A stretch of DNA of 64,000 nucleotides from Brachionus plicatilis (taxonomy: Eukaryota; Rotifera; Eurotatoria; Ploima; Brachionidae): NCBI GenBank assembly GCA_010279815.1, contig QEOQ01000345.1, positions 43,733-107,732 of the forward strand, in the 5' to 3' direction. The first letter of the stretch is position 1. Each line of letters starts with the position of its first letter. A program made the position numbers and the translations under genes. Below, one piece after another: positions 23,901 through 38,900 of the stretch. The notes below the pieces were generated by a model, which worked only from the letters and a program-made list of their open reading frames with translations, ran no database searches and was not told the origin of the DNA.

Positions 23901-26900
23901 AGAATAATTCATCATGGTATGAATAATTTTGCCCCTAGAACTAGTTAAACAAGGACAAATAGTTGACTGGAATCAACTAACAAATGGATCATAGATAATG
24001 GAAGTTTTAGAGAGGCCTCTCGGTTGGCGAGTTTTTGAATATGGAATCAAGCAAATTGAATAAAAAATGGCCAACGAAACGTTCACAAGATTATGCTGAT
24101 CCAGAATATTTTAATTTAATTGTTGAGGCAGATTTTAAAATATGGAAAAAAGCATGGCAGTGAGATCCTGGTCTTAAAAACATGGTAATCAAATGATTAA
24201 TTTTGCATCATCATAAAATACATTTGATTGAAGTTTTTTTTAAAAAAAAAATTGACTTTTTTTTTGAGGGAATCTCGATACTGCCATAAAATTTTAAAAA
24301 ACTGCTTGTTTACAAATAACATCCTTATGTATTTTTGACTAATTTTTCTGAGATTAAATTTTTTTGGAATTTGATTTTGGTAATTAATTCAAATAGGAAA
24401 AGTAAAAAAAAATGGGCCTGACCGGGGATCGAACCCGGAACCTCTCGCACCCAAAGCGAGAATCATACCACTAGACCATCAGGCCTTCATATAAGTATAA
24501 AAAATATTATTTCTATTTTAAATTTTTGTTTCATATCTTATATTTATTTAAAGACTTATTGCTTATAGATAATTGGTCACGCATCAAATGTTTAAGAGCT
24601 TCGATGGTGTAGTGGTTATCACATCTGCTTTACACGCAGAAGGTCGCGAGTTCGATCCTCGCTCGAAGTACATTTTTTAAAATTATTTTAAAATTTTTTA
24701 AATTAGATGTTCATTTTATTGGAAAATCGAAACAAACACATATTATGTAATTTAATTTTTTTTCTAATTTGGTGAGAAAATTATAAATAAAATAAATATT
24801 TACTTTTATTTGTTGGAAAAATATTACTCTATCATTGGCATCAACTAATCGATCACCAAACACTCTATAAACTTCATGTACCCTTAAATTTTAATTAATT
24901 GATTTTTTTTGAAATTTTTTAAATAATTAAAATTCAATTTACCAAAGTCGAATTAATGTCATTGAGTTTTGGTGCATTATCTCTTCACTCCTTATATCGT
25001 TATGCACCAAATTTCCCATTTTGAATAGCAATATTCCCTTTTCAAAAAAATAGTTTTAAATTAATAAATTATTTTTTATTTTCAAATCACATTTATAACA
25101 CGAGAAAAATCTCTTGAGTTAAACAAATAATGCGACTTTGACGGAGTGGGTAGAAAAATTTCCAAAACTCTTTTGTAAATATGTAAAGTAGCGTCTATGA
25201 TCATCATTGGTGAATAATGATGAAAATCGTTTTCTTGCTCGTGATTGTCAAAATGCCACTCTAACACCGGATGAAATATTGTTCTGAACAAATCGTCATT
25301 GAATGACTCAATTGAGATAATGTTAAAATGTCTGAGTAAACGTGTCGTTACATCATTTCGACCAGAACCAGGTGGCACAAACGCACCAACAAGCAGGCTT
25401 TTTTTTATTTCCATTATTGTGTTTTCCTTAGGCTCATAAACAAATTTGTGATCAATTACACTTCTTAATAGTTCGATTGGAGGCTGAGCTCCATATTTTT
25501 CCAAAGATGGCATGTTAAGATCATCAATAAAGAATATTGATGTACGATCACAGTCAGCGGCATATATTCCTTTCTTGATCCGCTTTAACTTGGACATAAT
25601 TGTGTCTTGGGTCTGAGAGCATGTTGTTCTGGCCGAAAAATTAATGCTGTTGATCAAATAACGACCCTGGGATAACTGGTTAAGATAGTTGGTCATTATC
25701 GATGTTTTACCAGTGCCTGTATTACCAATTAGCAAAACGGGAAAATTTTTCATTAATAATTTGTCCAAAAAATATGTTTGTCTGTAAGTTTCTACAGTCG
25801 TGACAAAAACATCAATTGGCTTTGAAAAAAATATATTTAGCAAAGTAAAATTTTTGATCAAATTTTTTAAATTAAATAAAAATTAAAGCTCTAAAATTTT
25901 ATTAAATATTTCAAAAAAACAAATATTATTTTCTGGTAAATGTAACAACAATACGGACTAAAATATCTCGTAGAAAACAGCTAAAAATTATTTTATTCAA
26001 TAGTGTTTTATTTCTTTTTATTATTTTTAAAATTATATATTTATATTCAAAGTTGTTTGTTGTAAAAGTCACAAGTTTTAAGTCAAATCTTAAATCATTC
26101 ATCAGTGGCATCTTGAAGTTTAGGATCAAAAAAATCAGATCAAATAGAATTTTGTTTATAACTTTTGAATGGTATTTGATTAAATCTCTCTGCAAAATGC
26201 TAAATAATGCAAAAAACATGCTGAATATTAGAAAAGGCTCTGCAAAAACTCTGCAATTTTGCAGGAAAATGCATGTCATTAAAAAGTATTTAATTTAACT
26301 GCGCAATTTAATTGCAGAGTTTTTGCAGAGCCTATTCTAATATTCAGCATGTTTTTTGCATTATTTAGCATTTTGCAGAGAGATTTAATCAAATACCATT
26401 CAAAAGTTATAAACAAAATTCTATTTGATCTGATTTTTTTGATCCTAAACTTCAAAATGCCTCATCAGTCATGATCATGGCGGCATGAATTTTTTTATTT
26501 ATCAAATTGAGAAATATTTTTTAAAATATCTTATTTTAAGATAACGAAGCAGAGCTTTGTATGTGAGTAACGAGAAATTTTCAAGTAACTTATGCTGAAA
26601 AATGATACATCTTGTAAAATTTATTTATCTACAAGAAAATGAGTTGGATTTTTGTTTTGAAAAAGAAAATGAAAAAGTTTAGTGAAAAAGAAACCTCCGT
26701 ACCTCCCAAGTGTTAATTGTGAAAATCTTATTTGATATTTGTTCTGTTTAACTTAACATTATTTGCTAACCATTCTGAAAACCAATCGAAAATAAAACCA
26801 ATAAATAATTAAATTGAGATATAGACTAAATGTTGCTGTTAATTGTTCGCCAAAAAATCTCTCTTTTTTCTGTTTTATGATCACTTTTAATTTGAGATCA

Positions 26901-29900
26901 AAGTTAATCTCAAATTTTAAATGTTCTATTTTTATTCTAAAAAGGACTGCCTGAGAATAAAAAAGCATAATTAATTTATGAATAATCAAATTAAAAGCAA
27001 AGACAAGCTTTTCGCTATCGATATTTTCGCTTAATATAATTTTTGCTGATTTTCTAGTGGTTTAATTGAAGCATTTCTAAACAAAAGTCTGACCAAGTCT
27101 GTTGAATAAAAAATATTAAAAAAAAGCTAATAAGTGACCATCAACCAACAATTACCACATTCAAGAGCCTGCACGGCGAACCTAAAAAAGTCACCTTAAG
27201 AAAAACCAATTGGCAAAAGTTCGACGAAATGATAATGGATTCAATATCACCGAAAAGTATGGTTGTAAATAAACTTGATCTTGACAATGAGCTCGAAAAC
27301 ATAGTTAAAACTATTAATTCTTCAATCGAATCTTGCACAGAGACTGTGACATTTACCTCAAAAGCGATTCATCCAAAACCTATTCCTCACACACTCGTAT
27401 TAGAAATAAGAGCAAAACGCAAAATTCAGAGACTCAAGAAAAAAATCAACTCACCTCTCTTGGTTAAGCTCTTCAATTTTCTCAATAATCGCGTCCGTAA
27501 ACAAACAGACTCCCTAAAATCAGCAAGATTAATCAATGAATTTCAAGATCTAAGGTTTTTAATCAAAGTGAATCAAAATGCTGGGAGACATTAAAACGAC
27601 TTGATCAAGGTGATTCAATTCAGACTAACAAACACAGAAAAATAACTAGAATAAAAGAGTCAAATGGTTCTTATCTGAATTCAAGTCAACAGAAAGCAAA
27701 CGCTTTCGGAGAAAATCTCGAGAAGATTTTTAATTGTGATAGGCCAATCAAACAAACTGAGTCAAACACGCACCTACCGAACGATATCAATAGTGCTTTG
27801 ATCACGAAAAACGAGTTTTTTGAGGCATTGAAATTAATTAAACCAAGAGCAGCCCCAGGTTTTGACAAGGTAAACAACAAAATTATAAAAAATCTCCCAC
27901 TACCTTTTTTGAAACGTTTTTTCAACCTTTTTAACTCATCAATCAAGTTAGGACATATTCCCTCAGTCTTTAAACAATCAAAAATTATTATGATACACAA
28001 GAAAGGAAAACCACCAGATGATTTAGATTCTTTTAGACCTATCTCTCTCATAAGTTGTTTAGCCAAGCTTCAAGAAAAAATTATAAACCAAAAGCTCAAA
28101 CGCTGGATAGAATCAAACTCGCTTCTCTCTACTTGCCAATCCGGATTTAGAGAAAAAATGAGCACACATGACCACATTTTTCGGCTTAGTCAGGCAGTCA
28201 TCAGCGGTTTCAGTAAAAAAGAATACACCGGGACAGTCTTTTTTGACCTCGAAAAAGCTTTTGACTAAACATCACATCAAGGAATTTTGTTTAAACTAAA
28301 AAGAACAAAAATTAATCACTACATTTTCAATTGGATCGAAAATTTTCTAGCAAATCGAAAATTCAAAGTTAGCGTAAACAACACGTTGTCTAGAGAGTTC
28401 AATATTAATGCTGGAGTCTCACAGGGAAGCTGTCTGTCACCAACTCTTTTTTTGATTTACTTTAGCGATATTATTAATGTAATCCCGAAAAGTGTCCGAG
28501 TTGCTCTCTATGCCGATGATCTCTGTATCTGGGTGACCAGCAAATCCATGAAAATAATTGAAAAAAGCTTAAACTCCGCCATAAACAATATAATTCAGTT
28601 TTGCAAAGACTGGGGTCTAAAAATTAACTCAAAGAAAACGATCTATTCAGTTTTTACAACTGCTGGGTATCGTGCTGGATACGAAACAAAATACAAATTA
28701 AACCTAAAACTCGATAACTCACCAATTCCAATGGAACCATTTCCTACGTTTTTAGGCATTATTCTTGATCCCAAACTGAATTTCAAAAAACTACTAGAAA
28801 ATTTAAAAGTGAGAGTAAACGTAAAAATAAATATGATCCGTAGGATTAAAAGCCTAAAGTTACAAAACTCAACAAAACTATGCAAAGTTGTATTCAAAAA
28901 CTTTATCAGATCACTGCTAGACTACACGTTTATTCCATTATCATGCTCTACTCAAAAAATTCTTCCCGACTTACAAAAAGTTCAAAACAATATATTAAGA
29001 CACATAGAATTCTTCCCAATAAAAACTAAAATTACTTGTATTCACAGCAAATTAGAATTAGACATGCTATCGACACGAACCGAAAAGCTTTTAGATAATT
29101 ACTTCAAAAATAGACTTAATCATGAACAAATTATGGAAGAACTAGCTGAGTTTGAATCAATTCCTCGCTGCGAATCAAAATTCAAATCACTGTTCGAGAA
29201 ACTAAGCCACTATCACGACTCAGCCCGAAAAGAGAAATAAGTTGATTCAGCTTTTAGAAATAATTCGATGCAATTTTCTAATTTTTTTATTCTACTTTTG
29301 CAGATTTTGTATTAATTTTACCCAGTAACTAACTTATTTGAATTTTTTTTATTTTTTTTCAATTTTACTTAGAAAACCTAAATTTATAATTATCTCATTT
29401 AAATTTTTATCGTTAGGCTGAAAAGAAGGACTAGATCCATTCTACACAGCCTGAGGGTCTCCCTCAAATTATTTAATTAAATAAATAAATAAATAAATAA
29501 AAAAAAGCTAAATCATTCAATTAACTTGGTCAATTACAGTTTATTTATTTTTTTAATAAACACTTCATGGACGATAAGTTACAAAAAAGAAATTTCATAA
29601 TACTCTAACATCCCCTCTACCCCAGCCCCCTACTCCGGCCTCTGCTCCTTTGTGTTTCTCATATATATATTTGTTTTATTTTATTTTGAGTTTTAGTTTT
29701 ATTGGTTTTTAAATAAAGTTTGTGAAGAATCAAAAATTCTTTTATTTAGTAGCGCCACGCTATTAAATATACTCCTATTAAAATACCAACTTGAAACAGA
29801 AAAATAATCATAATAATCAACATAAAAATTTTTTCAAAGCCTAAGTCCAGAATTTTTTTTTAAAATTTGCTAGATCAGGCTTCAAATTAAAATATTTATA

Positions 29901-32900
29901 TACTCTTGGGTTATCTAATGTAATAGATTTTCCATATATCAGAATTTTGTATATTTTGTAGCAATTTTAGCATAAATTTCTTCTTAAGTATTCAAAATTT
30001 AAAAGCGTGGACTTGAACTTTACTTGGGACTTTTGACTTTTAAACAACTCTGGAAAAAATTAAATAAAAAGGTTACCTTGATTGTTCTGGGAATGGTCAG
30101 AGTTTCGACAAGACTTGACCATTTGACCCATAGACCCAAATTGCGATGTACATAAACATACTCGTAAACAGTAAGATTGTCTCTTGGTATGAGCGCACTT
30201 TTGCCAAAATTAAGATCTTTTGGCTTAGGATGCGACTTGTTTACATTGTGAATTAGAGCGAGAAAAAATTCTGAAAATTTATTTCTTGAATCATGCTTTA
30301 AAACAGCACCAATTGACCAAACTATGCCTAAACAAAAATATGCCACTAGCATATCTTTTTTGTCTTGTTGAACTTGTTTTTGATGCGAAGTTGGCTCTTT
30401 TGTGTTCAAAATGTCATCATAAGAAGCGGTCTCATTGTCTTGCTCTTGGTCAAAATAATTTTCCATGTCGTCTATCAGACAAGTGAGCAGTCTCAAAAAC
30501 GAATTGGTCAAATGCATTTGTCCAATATTCAAATATTGACGCAATGAATTAGCCACTTGATCAAGACACGGCTCTACTAGCCACTCGAATAGACACTCGA
30601 GCATTTTGGCATGCTTTCTGTTCAAATGCTTTGGCATGTGATTTTTGAGCCAACATTTAATCAATGTTCGAATGCCTAGAGACATGGGATCCAAGTAAAT
30701 CATGCCACATCGGCTGACAGTGGCCGGCGATGCCTGTTCCAAATCTCTAGCTTCAAATATCATGTTCTGCTTTGGACTCATTTTGATAATCTCGCCGCTC
30801 ATGAGACACAACTTTTTGTTGTCATCAAGCACTGTGTTCATGTTTTCGATCCAAATGGCGTCCACAGGTCCGTCAAACACAATCCACTTGCGATTCGAAT
30901 CGCTTGTTGAATGTGTGCGAAATATTTTTGCCAATACACCATCGTACCATTCGTGAGAAATGGCATCAAATCGGCCATACAAATTGCCAATATGAATTGA
31001 TTTTGGATTTATGATGTCATAATCAACAGAGAGTTGAGAGCCAGTGCCATTTTTGGCCATTTCACTCAATGCTCTGGCCAATGATTTGTAAGCACTTGTC
31101 TTGCCGGACAAACTGTCTCCAATGATCATTAGGCCATGTCGAATTGTAAGCATATCATAAACTTGTAGAGTTCGTTCCAAAAACCAGTCTGTGTGCTCCA
31201 GCTTCATGCTTTTGAGACAATGTTTGAGATGCTTTTCAAGTTGGTCGTTGTCGACCTTTTTTCTATTCACATCTGGAAATAGGTCGGATATGATGCCTTC
31301 GAAAAGAGTGATGTCTTCGGGCAAAAATTTAGGCAAATTAACATCTCTAATTGATCTTAGTATGAGGACATTTTCTTTTTCGTTTGGATATTTGAGTTTT
31401 AGTTTTGCGGCAGCGGATAGAACAGTCTTGACTGCTCTCATGCCGTAGTCGTAGTGATGCTGGGAAGACAGTTGTTCGGAGCAAAGTTTGTAAGTGGACA
31501 CAATTTTGCCTGCTAGTGAGCGCGCTTCGACAAAGCCCATCGAGTAAAGCGATATTTGAGCTATTAGTTGATAGTCTGGCACCATCATGGCCACAGGACG
31601 AAATAGCACCTTTAAATTGTCCGGAAGTTCAGATCTGCCTGCGTAGCCTGGATTCATGGTTATGAATATTGAACATGTTGGATCCAATATGAGTTCTAGG
31701 TCTTCGAACATGAAATAGACTTTGTTTTGGGCTATGGCTCGTTGAATTGTTTGAATTTGTTGGGCCACTACAGACAGCACTTCGAGTTCAATGCGATTGA
31801 ATTCGTCAAAGCAGGCCCAGGCGCCTGATTGAGACAAGCCTTTGAAAAATTTGCTCATTGCTTTGTAGTCGAGGCCGTCCGAACAATTGAACACAACGCA
31901 TTGTTTGGCAACTGCTTTGGCCAAGTCTTTGCATGTTTCGGTTTTGCCTGTGCCAGCAGGACCCTCCGGTGCACCGCCCAGATTTAGTTGAATTGCTGAC
32001 ATTAGGGTCCGATAGCATCGGTCTGTCAATGGAGTTATTACCAATCGGGTCGTATTGCCTAAATATTCATATGCATACTCAATAAATGTGCTGATTATTC
32101 TCACGCATATTTTCTCCTCTTCCCAATAGTAGCGCAATTGGCTCATCCATTCAAAGTCGTGCACGTGATTGACACTTTTTTGGTGCAAACATTCAACAAC
32201 ATCTCGGGCTTAATCAAAATTTTTTATTAACTAATTTAATTTTTTTTAATTTTATCTCGTAAATTATTTAACTTAATTACTTTTTTTTCAGAGCTTTTTT
32301 ATAAGTCACAATTAAAAGTATTTTTTTTTGTTTTTTTTTTTAAGTCCAAAAACTTTTCAATTTTTTTTTCAAGATGAATATTATGACTAACAAAATTCTT
32401 AAAGTATTTTAAAATAATAAATTGTGTTAATCTTGATGACTTGTAGTTCCGAAAGTTCTTGAAGTACATAAGTTTAGTTTAATTTGCTTTAAGAGTGGAC
32501 AAGACCTTTCCCAATTTTTTCAGAATTTAAAATCAGGCTGATCCTAGCCTTTAAAATAAATAAATCACAAAGTTGAATTTTCGATAAGTTGTTAGTATAA
32601 AATGTACGAAACCATCAAAAAAGATTTTTGCCAAAATTTGCCAAAAGCTGAAGTTGTAAGGTGATTCAGTGGTCTTGGATACAAAAAAAAAAAGTTCTGT
32701 TTATCGTTGGCTAGATGTTATAGAAAAAGATAAAACTTTCAAGAGATTTAATGATAAAATTAATTTTGTTCTATTTTTTATTCTACACCCGTTATTGTCA
32801 AAGCATTTTTATCAGTCCTTTTTCATTGCTTAACATGATCAGCGAATGGACTTGGAGCTTATTTTGGGACTTTTAAATAACTCTGATTTTTTTACTTTTA

Positions 32901-35900
32901 AATAGTAAATAAATCGATGATTTATAAATTCATAGAAAATTATTAAAATTAAACTACAATCATAGAATAAATTTTGGTAGAAATATACTCATGTAATTTT
33001 TTTTTTCATAGAGACGATGTTACAAACTTTAATAGAAAAATATTAAGATTCAATTAATTTAAGATTATTATTTTGAAAAAATTATGATTTTTTTTCTATT
33101 TTTTATGCCTTTAAAAATATTTCACGAAAATAATTCTATCAATTTAAAAATCACCAATAAATCTAGTTATTGAAAAAATTGTAGTAAAATTCGCAAATTG
33201 AAGTTTAAGAGATCATGCTCAAATCATGATCATAATGAAAAAAAAAAGATTTAAAAGTACTTTTAATTGTAAAATCTACTGCATTATTTTTTATAAATCT
33301 ACTAATTTATTTTTTTAAAGGAAACATTTTAAACTTAAAAATAAAAATATGTCTTTGTAATTCAAATTAAAAGAAAACGTCTTATTTTTCTTATTAAAAA
33401 CATTTTTTTGAAAAAAATGTCCTTAATTTAGTAAAAACTTTAAAAAAAAATAAATTAATTTAGAAAAAACAAATTAAAAAATTACCATGAACATCAAGAA
33501 CAATTAAAGCTTCTATTGTAATCCTGGTCATGCTATTAAGTTGACCACGTACCATAATTACAATCTCTTCCAATCTTTTATTGCATTCATTCAAATAATT
33601 TTCCAAATCTTTGTCACCAATCAAAACTCCAGTTACTTCCGTGGTCCATTTGACCATATTGACCGCTTGAACAATTTGTCCAGCAAAGCCTGATATCCAC
33701 TCAAACCTAGACATGCTGTAGACTTGTTTAATTGCGCTCACTGATTCAAAGTGTAAACTTTCCTGCATTTCTTTTTCAACTTTGAGAAGCCATTTCTCTA
33801 CCAAACCCTTGGAATCGTTTGGTTTAATCTTGTTTTTAAAGCTAACAAATTCATTTTCATCAGAAAGCATTCCTTCAATCATCTCACCCTCAAATTTTAA
33901 CAATTTAATGCCTTCAAAACACTTTTTCAAATGTGGCTGAACTCGAAGTGGATCTTTGGTTTCGGATAAAATTTCCAATAGCTCATCGTTTGACAGGAAA
34001 AAAAATCTTGGAAAATAAAGACGCTTATCTTCCAGATAGTAGTTCAAGCCTTTGTGAATGGACTCTAATTTGGAAACGGCATATTCCAATTTGTTAAGTA
34101 TTCTGTCCTGATTTATAACACTGAGAGCACGTGGATCTTTTACCGATTCCAACATTATTTCTTTCCATGAACGATCAACTCCTTTGAACATTTCGCCTTC
34201 TAGCGGAATTTGTTGCCGAATGTCCTCGTGACCAAATATTGGCTCTAAATATATCCATGAAGACTGAAATCTTACCCAATTGTCCAAAATTTTTCTCATT
34301 CGAATCTAATTTTAATTTTGATTTTTTATTTAAATTTAATTTTGTTTGCCAACAGTTTTTTTTTTTAATTGAAATCATTTTTTTAAAGACTTTGGAATGA
34401 TTTTGCCAAACCCTGAAATTCATCATATTGAAGTTTCAATATTTAATTATTATATTTTTCAGACCAAAATTAAAATTATTTAAATATTGGAACACTTAGT
34501 AAAAATTACTGGTTATTTAAATTTGAAAAAATTAAAGTCAAGATTTAAATTCAAAATCTAAAAAAACAAATTTAAATTTAAACTTTTACAAAATTTATCA
34601 AAATATTCAAATTATTAAGTTTCTTAAATTAATTTAATTTTATTTTATTAAATTGATTAAATCTTTGAAATACATTAATTATTTACAAAAAAATCTTTAA
34701 ATTTTTAAAATTTAAATTTTTAACCTTTGATTTTTCCCAAAGTCTAAATAAGGTCTTAAAAAATTAAAAAATTTAAAAAATTAGAAAACTGAATTACGAA
34801 ATGGTTTTAAAAATCGAAAATTTCATTCTCTAAATAGTCTCAAAAATAAGTGATTTTAATTTTTTAGAATTAGTTCAGAGATGTTTTTTTCGTTTAAACA
34901 AAGTTTGTTGAATCTAAAGATAAAATCTGCAAAAGTCTGCTAAAAATTATTTATCTAATAAAGCATAAACGATGGGCACTCTGCAATGTGCATTTTGATA
35001 TTGCAGAGTTTATCTTTTTATTCAACATAGTATGTTAAATCCAAAAATTTATCTCTGCATTAATTTTTATTAAGAAATAACAATTTATTTCATATTTTAA
35101 ACTGGATTTAATCATTTTGAGCATCAAAAAATTGATCTTGAACTTCAAATTTCCAATAATTCTAATTTTAGATCTAAAAAATAAAATAATTCGAAAGATG
35201 AGCTTCGAATCGATAAAAAAAAATTAAAAATTTAATTTTTTAAAAATTTTTGAAAATAAATGATTTCAATCAAAAAAAAAGTTGACATTCTTTTAAAAAA
35301 ATTACTAATTCGTCTTCCCAAAAGAGTACTTCACTTTTAAAAGCAGCTACAAATGGAGAATTTTTCATAGCTGTAGTTTTGACACAATGATCGTCCAGCA
35401 GAGCTTCAATATCATCAAAAGAGGATAAAATATACAAATTTTCATTTTTATATTGCATAAAATTGAAATTCATATTTTCCCATGATTGTTTCATTTTTTT
35501 GAGTGCTTGTTCTAGTGAGTATTCTTTGGATGCAAGTGTACTTATTTCAGTTAATTCGTCTAGTTTAGACTCAAGTGTTTTTGAATATTCCAACATTTCT
35601 TTTAAGCTTATAACATCACTTGGATTTATTTCGGCTTCGAGAATTTCATTAATCGAGTCCCAGTGTCTTGACTTGAGACCAGGATTACAAAAAACTTGAA
35701 TGTAAGGCAAGTTGGCGCGAAATTTTTCCAATTTGTGTTTGACAGTAAGTGACACTCTCAATGGTCCTTTTTGGTCTGAATTTTTGAAAATTTTTGTCAA
35801 TTTAAAACTAATCTTCCACATTTCTTTTATTTCATGTTCAACACTCTCAGGATCAACATTATCAATTGAACTGGCGAGCCATTTGTCCTGCAGGGCAAAA

Positions 35901-38900
35901 AATCTGCAAGTCAATGACCACAATGTTTCATAAGGCTCTTTTAGAACTCTTATATCCTCGAGAGCATTGAATTCGGCATCCTCATATATTTCCAATATTT
36001 TCTCATCTCGGATTATATTCGATTTCTATTTTTAAATTTAGTTAAAAGTTTAATTTAATACACAAAAAAATAGATTAATTTTATCGTTTTAACAAGCATT
36101 TAATAATTTAGAGGATAATTTTATACAGAATTTTGTTATTAATGTGATCACTGGATAAATTGTAAAATATTTCTTAAATCTATTCAAAGGAAAAAAAATA
36201 ATTTTTTGTGGGAATTGAAAATTTTTAACCAAAACAAATAACTAGGGCACTTTTATAAAAAATATTTAAAATTCACCCATTCAAATAGTCTAGTATTGTT
36301 AATGTAACTTTTAGAAAATCTGAATTTTTAAATTAAAATTTGTATTAAAAGTGAAGAGCCTTGCTGAAATTTAGCTGTTATTTTATATTTGTCACTGATA
36401 TACTGGCAAAATGATAATAATTTTACATTGTTCCATTTTCATATTTTTAGATTTTTTGTTCAAAATTTCAGAAAATATAAAAAAAATCTTCCAAATTGTT
36501 TAGTTATCAAAATTAAAAATAAAAATTTCATGAAATATAGCACAAAATATCTAAAAATATGAACATGTAAAAATTTTAAATGTTTTTCATTTTGCCAATA
36601 TACTACATGAATTCGTTTTCACTTATTCTGATTAATTTGATGCTTTAGTTTGTAATCTAGTTCAGTGAACGATTTAAGATAGAAATTGATCCAAATGTAC
36701 AAATTAGTAAATAAAATGGAGAAAGTGAATTTTGTAAACGACATAAATTTTCGATCTGGGGCTGACTCAAGCTGCGCTTACAATCTTAGAAGGCACAAAA
36801 AAACGATTCATAGAGAAAAAGTAAAAAATTGTCTTCCAAGATTTAACTTTTTTGTTAACAGAGTTGTGAACGATTGGAATAGATTGCCGGAAGAGGTTAT
36901 TGAAGCAAGAAGCCTAAACAGTTTTAAGTCAAAGCTTGATGACTGGTTGACGAAAAAATGTGTAACGACTGCTATAGCTCTATGAGCTCACTTGAACTGG
37001 TTTCAAGTTGCAGTTTATTTTACTACTACTACTACTAATTAATTTTAAAAAGCTTAGAATTTAAGTCTTCGTTCCATAATTTATCAAATTTGTTGGAAGC
37101 ATCAAAATATAATTAATTAACTTAATTCTTTCTAGTTAAAGCTTTAACAATTTTTTAAATAGAAAAATGCAATTATTTCAATGGTATCTTGAAGTTTAAG
37201 ATCAAAAAAATCAGATCAAATAGTATTTTGTTTATTACTTTTGAATAGTTTTTGATTAAATTTCTCTGCAAAATGCTAACTAATGCAAATAACATGCTAA
37301 ATACTAGATAAGGCTCTGCAAAAATTCTGCAATTTTGCAGGAAAACATTAAAAAGTAAAAAGTATTTAATTCAATTGTGCAATTTAACAGTAGAGTTTTT
37401 GCAGAGCCTTATCTAGTTTCGCTTTTTAAAAAACATATTCCTTTCATTTATGAGGCAATAAAAATTCTTATGAAGCACCGCTCGCTTCAATAGAGGCTAA
37501 TAGAGAATTTAACGCGATTATCGCAAGTGGTGAATCTGATCTTCCGTGTGATATTTGTCATGAAAATGGATTTATCAAGAAATGAAAAGGAGCATGGGGT
37601 CTAAAATTACATAAAAGTAAAGCCCATAAAAAAGGCATCTTGAAGTTGATGATCAATTCAAAATATCATTTCGATTCAAAAATTTTATGTTTGGATATTA
37701 AAATAAATCTTTAATTAAAATAATTGTAATGTAACATACTTTGCATGCAATGTAGATTTAGAAAATAAAAAAAATCTAAAAAACATTTTCTCAATCCATT
37801 AATAATCATTTTTTATATTTAAATGTATTGGCAACTTGAAGTTCATGATCATAATCAAATAATCAAAATTTAATTGATTCAAATCTTAATAAAAATGATT
37901 AAATTAGATTTTTTTAAAGTTTTTTTAAATTAAACATAAGATATTTATTATTTTAATTTAAAAAAAAAACAATTTTTTTTTTCTAATTGATCTCTAATTG
38001 ATTCTTCTAAAATCTTTATTTGAAATTTTTAAAGACAAATTTAAAATCGACATTAAGGTATTCGAAATTATGACTTTAAATGAAATTTTAATATTAATTA
38101 AAATATATTACGGCGAAACAATGTTAAATTTTGTATTCCAAAATTTCAAAATATTGATTAAGAATTTTATTAACTTCAGATAAAAATTCATATAATTTTC
38201 TATCTAATTATAGATTAAACAAATAATGTTTAATAAAGTATAGTCATTTATTATTAAAAAATTGATAGAAAATACCATTTTATTTGAATCAAAAACTAAA
38301 ATTTTTGATTTGAAATTTACATTTGATCATGAACTTCAATTTGCCAAATGTATTAACTGATTTTTTTATAAAATTTATTTGAAAATTTTTGTTTAAAAGA
38401 ATTTGCGTTTAGCATTCAAAATTAAGTTCAAAAAAGAAATTCAAATAATAAATTCCAAATAAGCAATAAAATGAAAATAAAACTTTAAAACAAATCAGTT
38501 AAATAAATTAAAAATCGATTTTATCAATGGATTGAGAAAATGTTTTTAAATTTTTTTTTTTTTTCTAAATCAACATTGCATGTAAAGCATGTTGCATTCC
38601 AATTATTTAAATTAAACCAAAAATTTATTTTGATATCCAAATATAAACTTTTTGAATTGAAATGATATTTTGAATTGATCATCAACTTCAAGATGCCATA
38701 AAAAAAACAAATTTTTTTGTATTACTTTTTTTTGAATAATTAGTAATTTTGATTTAATTAGTAATTTATTTAATTAAATAATACCGAATTTTTTTTTTCT
38801 AATTTTATCCAGGTGAACTGAAGCTCACGAAAGTGTAAAAAAACAAAAAGTTCAGTTCACGAATTAAGGTAGGGCCCATTTTTCTATTTAAAAATTTCCA

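Larger units (their letters stand above)
15756..24803 (-). other. dynein intron 8, 9-kb intron with nested genes
   Basis: From high to low coordinates it holds tRNA-Val and tRNA-Pro (second pair), MULE-like transposase debris, a 3.2-kb inverted-repeat unit with the LRR gene, a decayed RT fragment, the first tRNA pair, and a foldback at 15949-16282. The rest (for example 16300-17060 and 18810-20027) is plain A/T-rich DNA with chance ORFs. Confidence 0.7.
25820..30076 (-). other. dynein intron 5
   Basis: A 4.26-kb intron holding a Jockey/I-like LINE in the opposite orientation (about 27121-29508) and a well preserved foldback (26107-26461). The segments 26470-27120 and 29510-30070 show only A/T-rich sequence. 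Confidence 0.65.

Noticed and set aside
26053..26298. An 81-codon ORF and its minus-strand partner
   Set aside because: Both lie in the arms of the palindrome at 26107-26461.
30286..31448. Several plus-strand ORFs of 60-85 codons
   Set aside because: They are antisense shadows of dynein exon 5.
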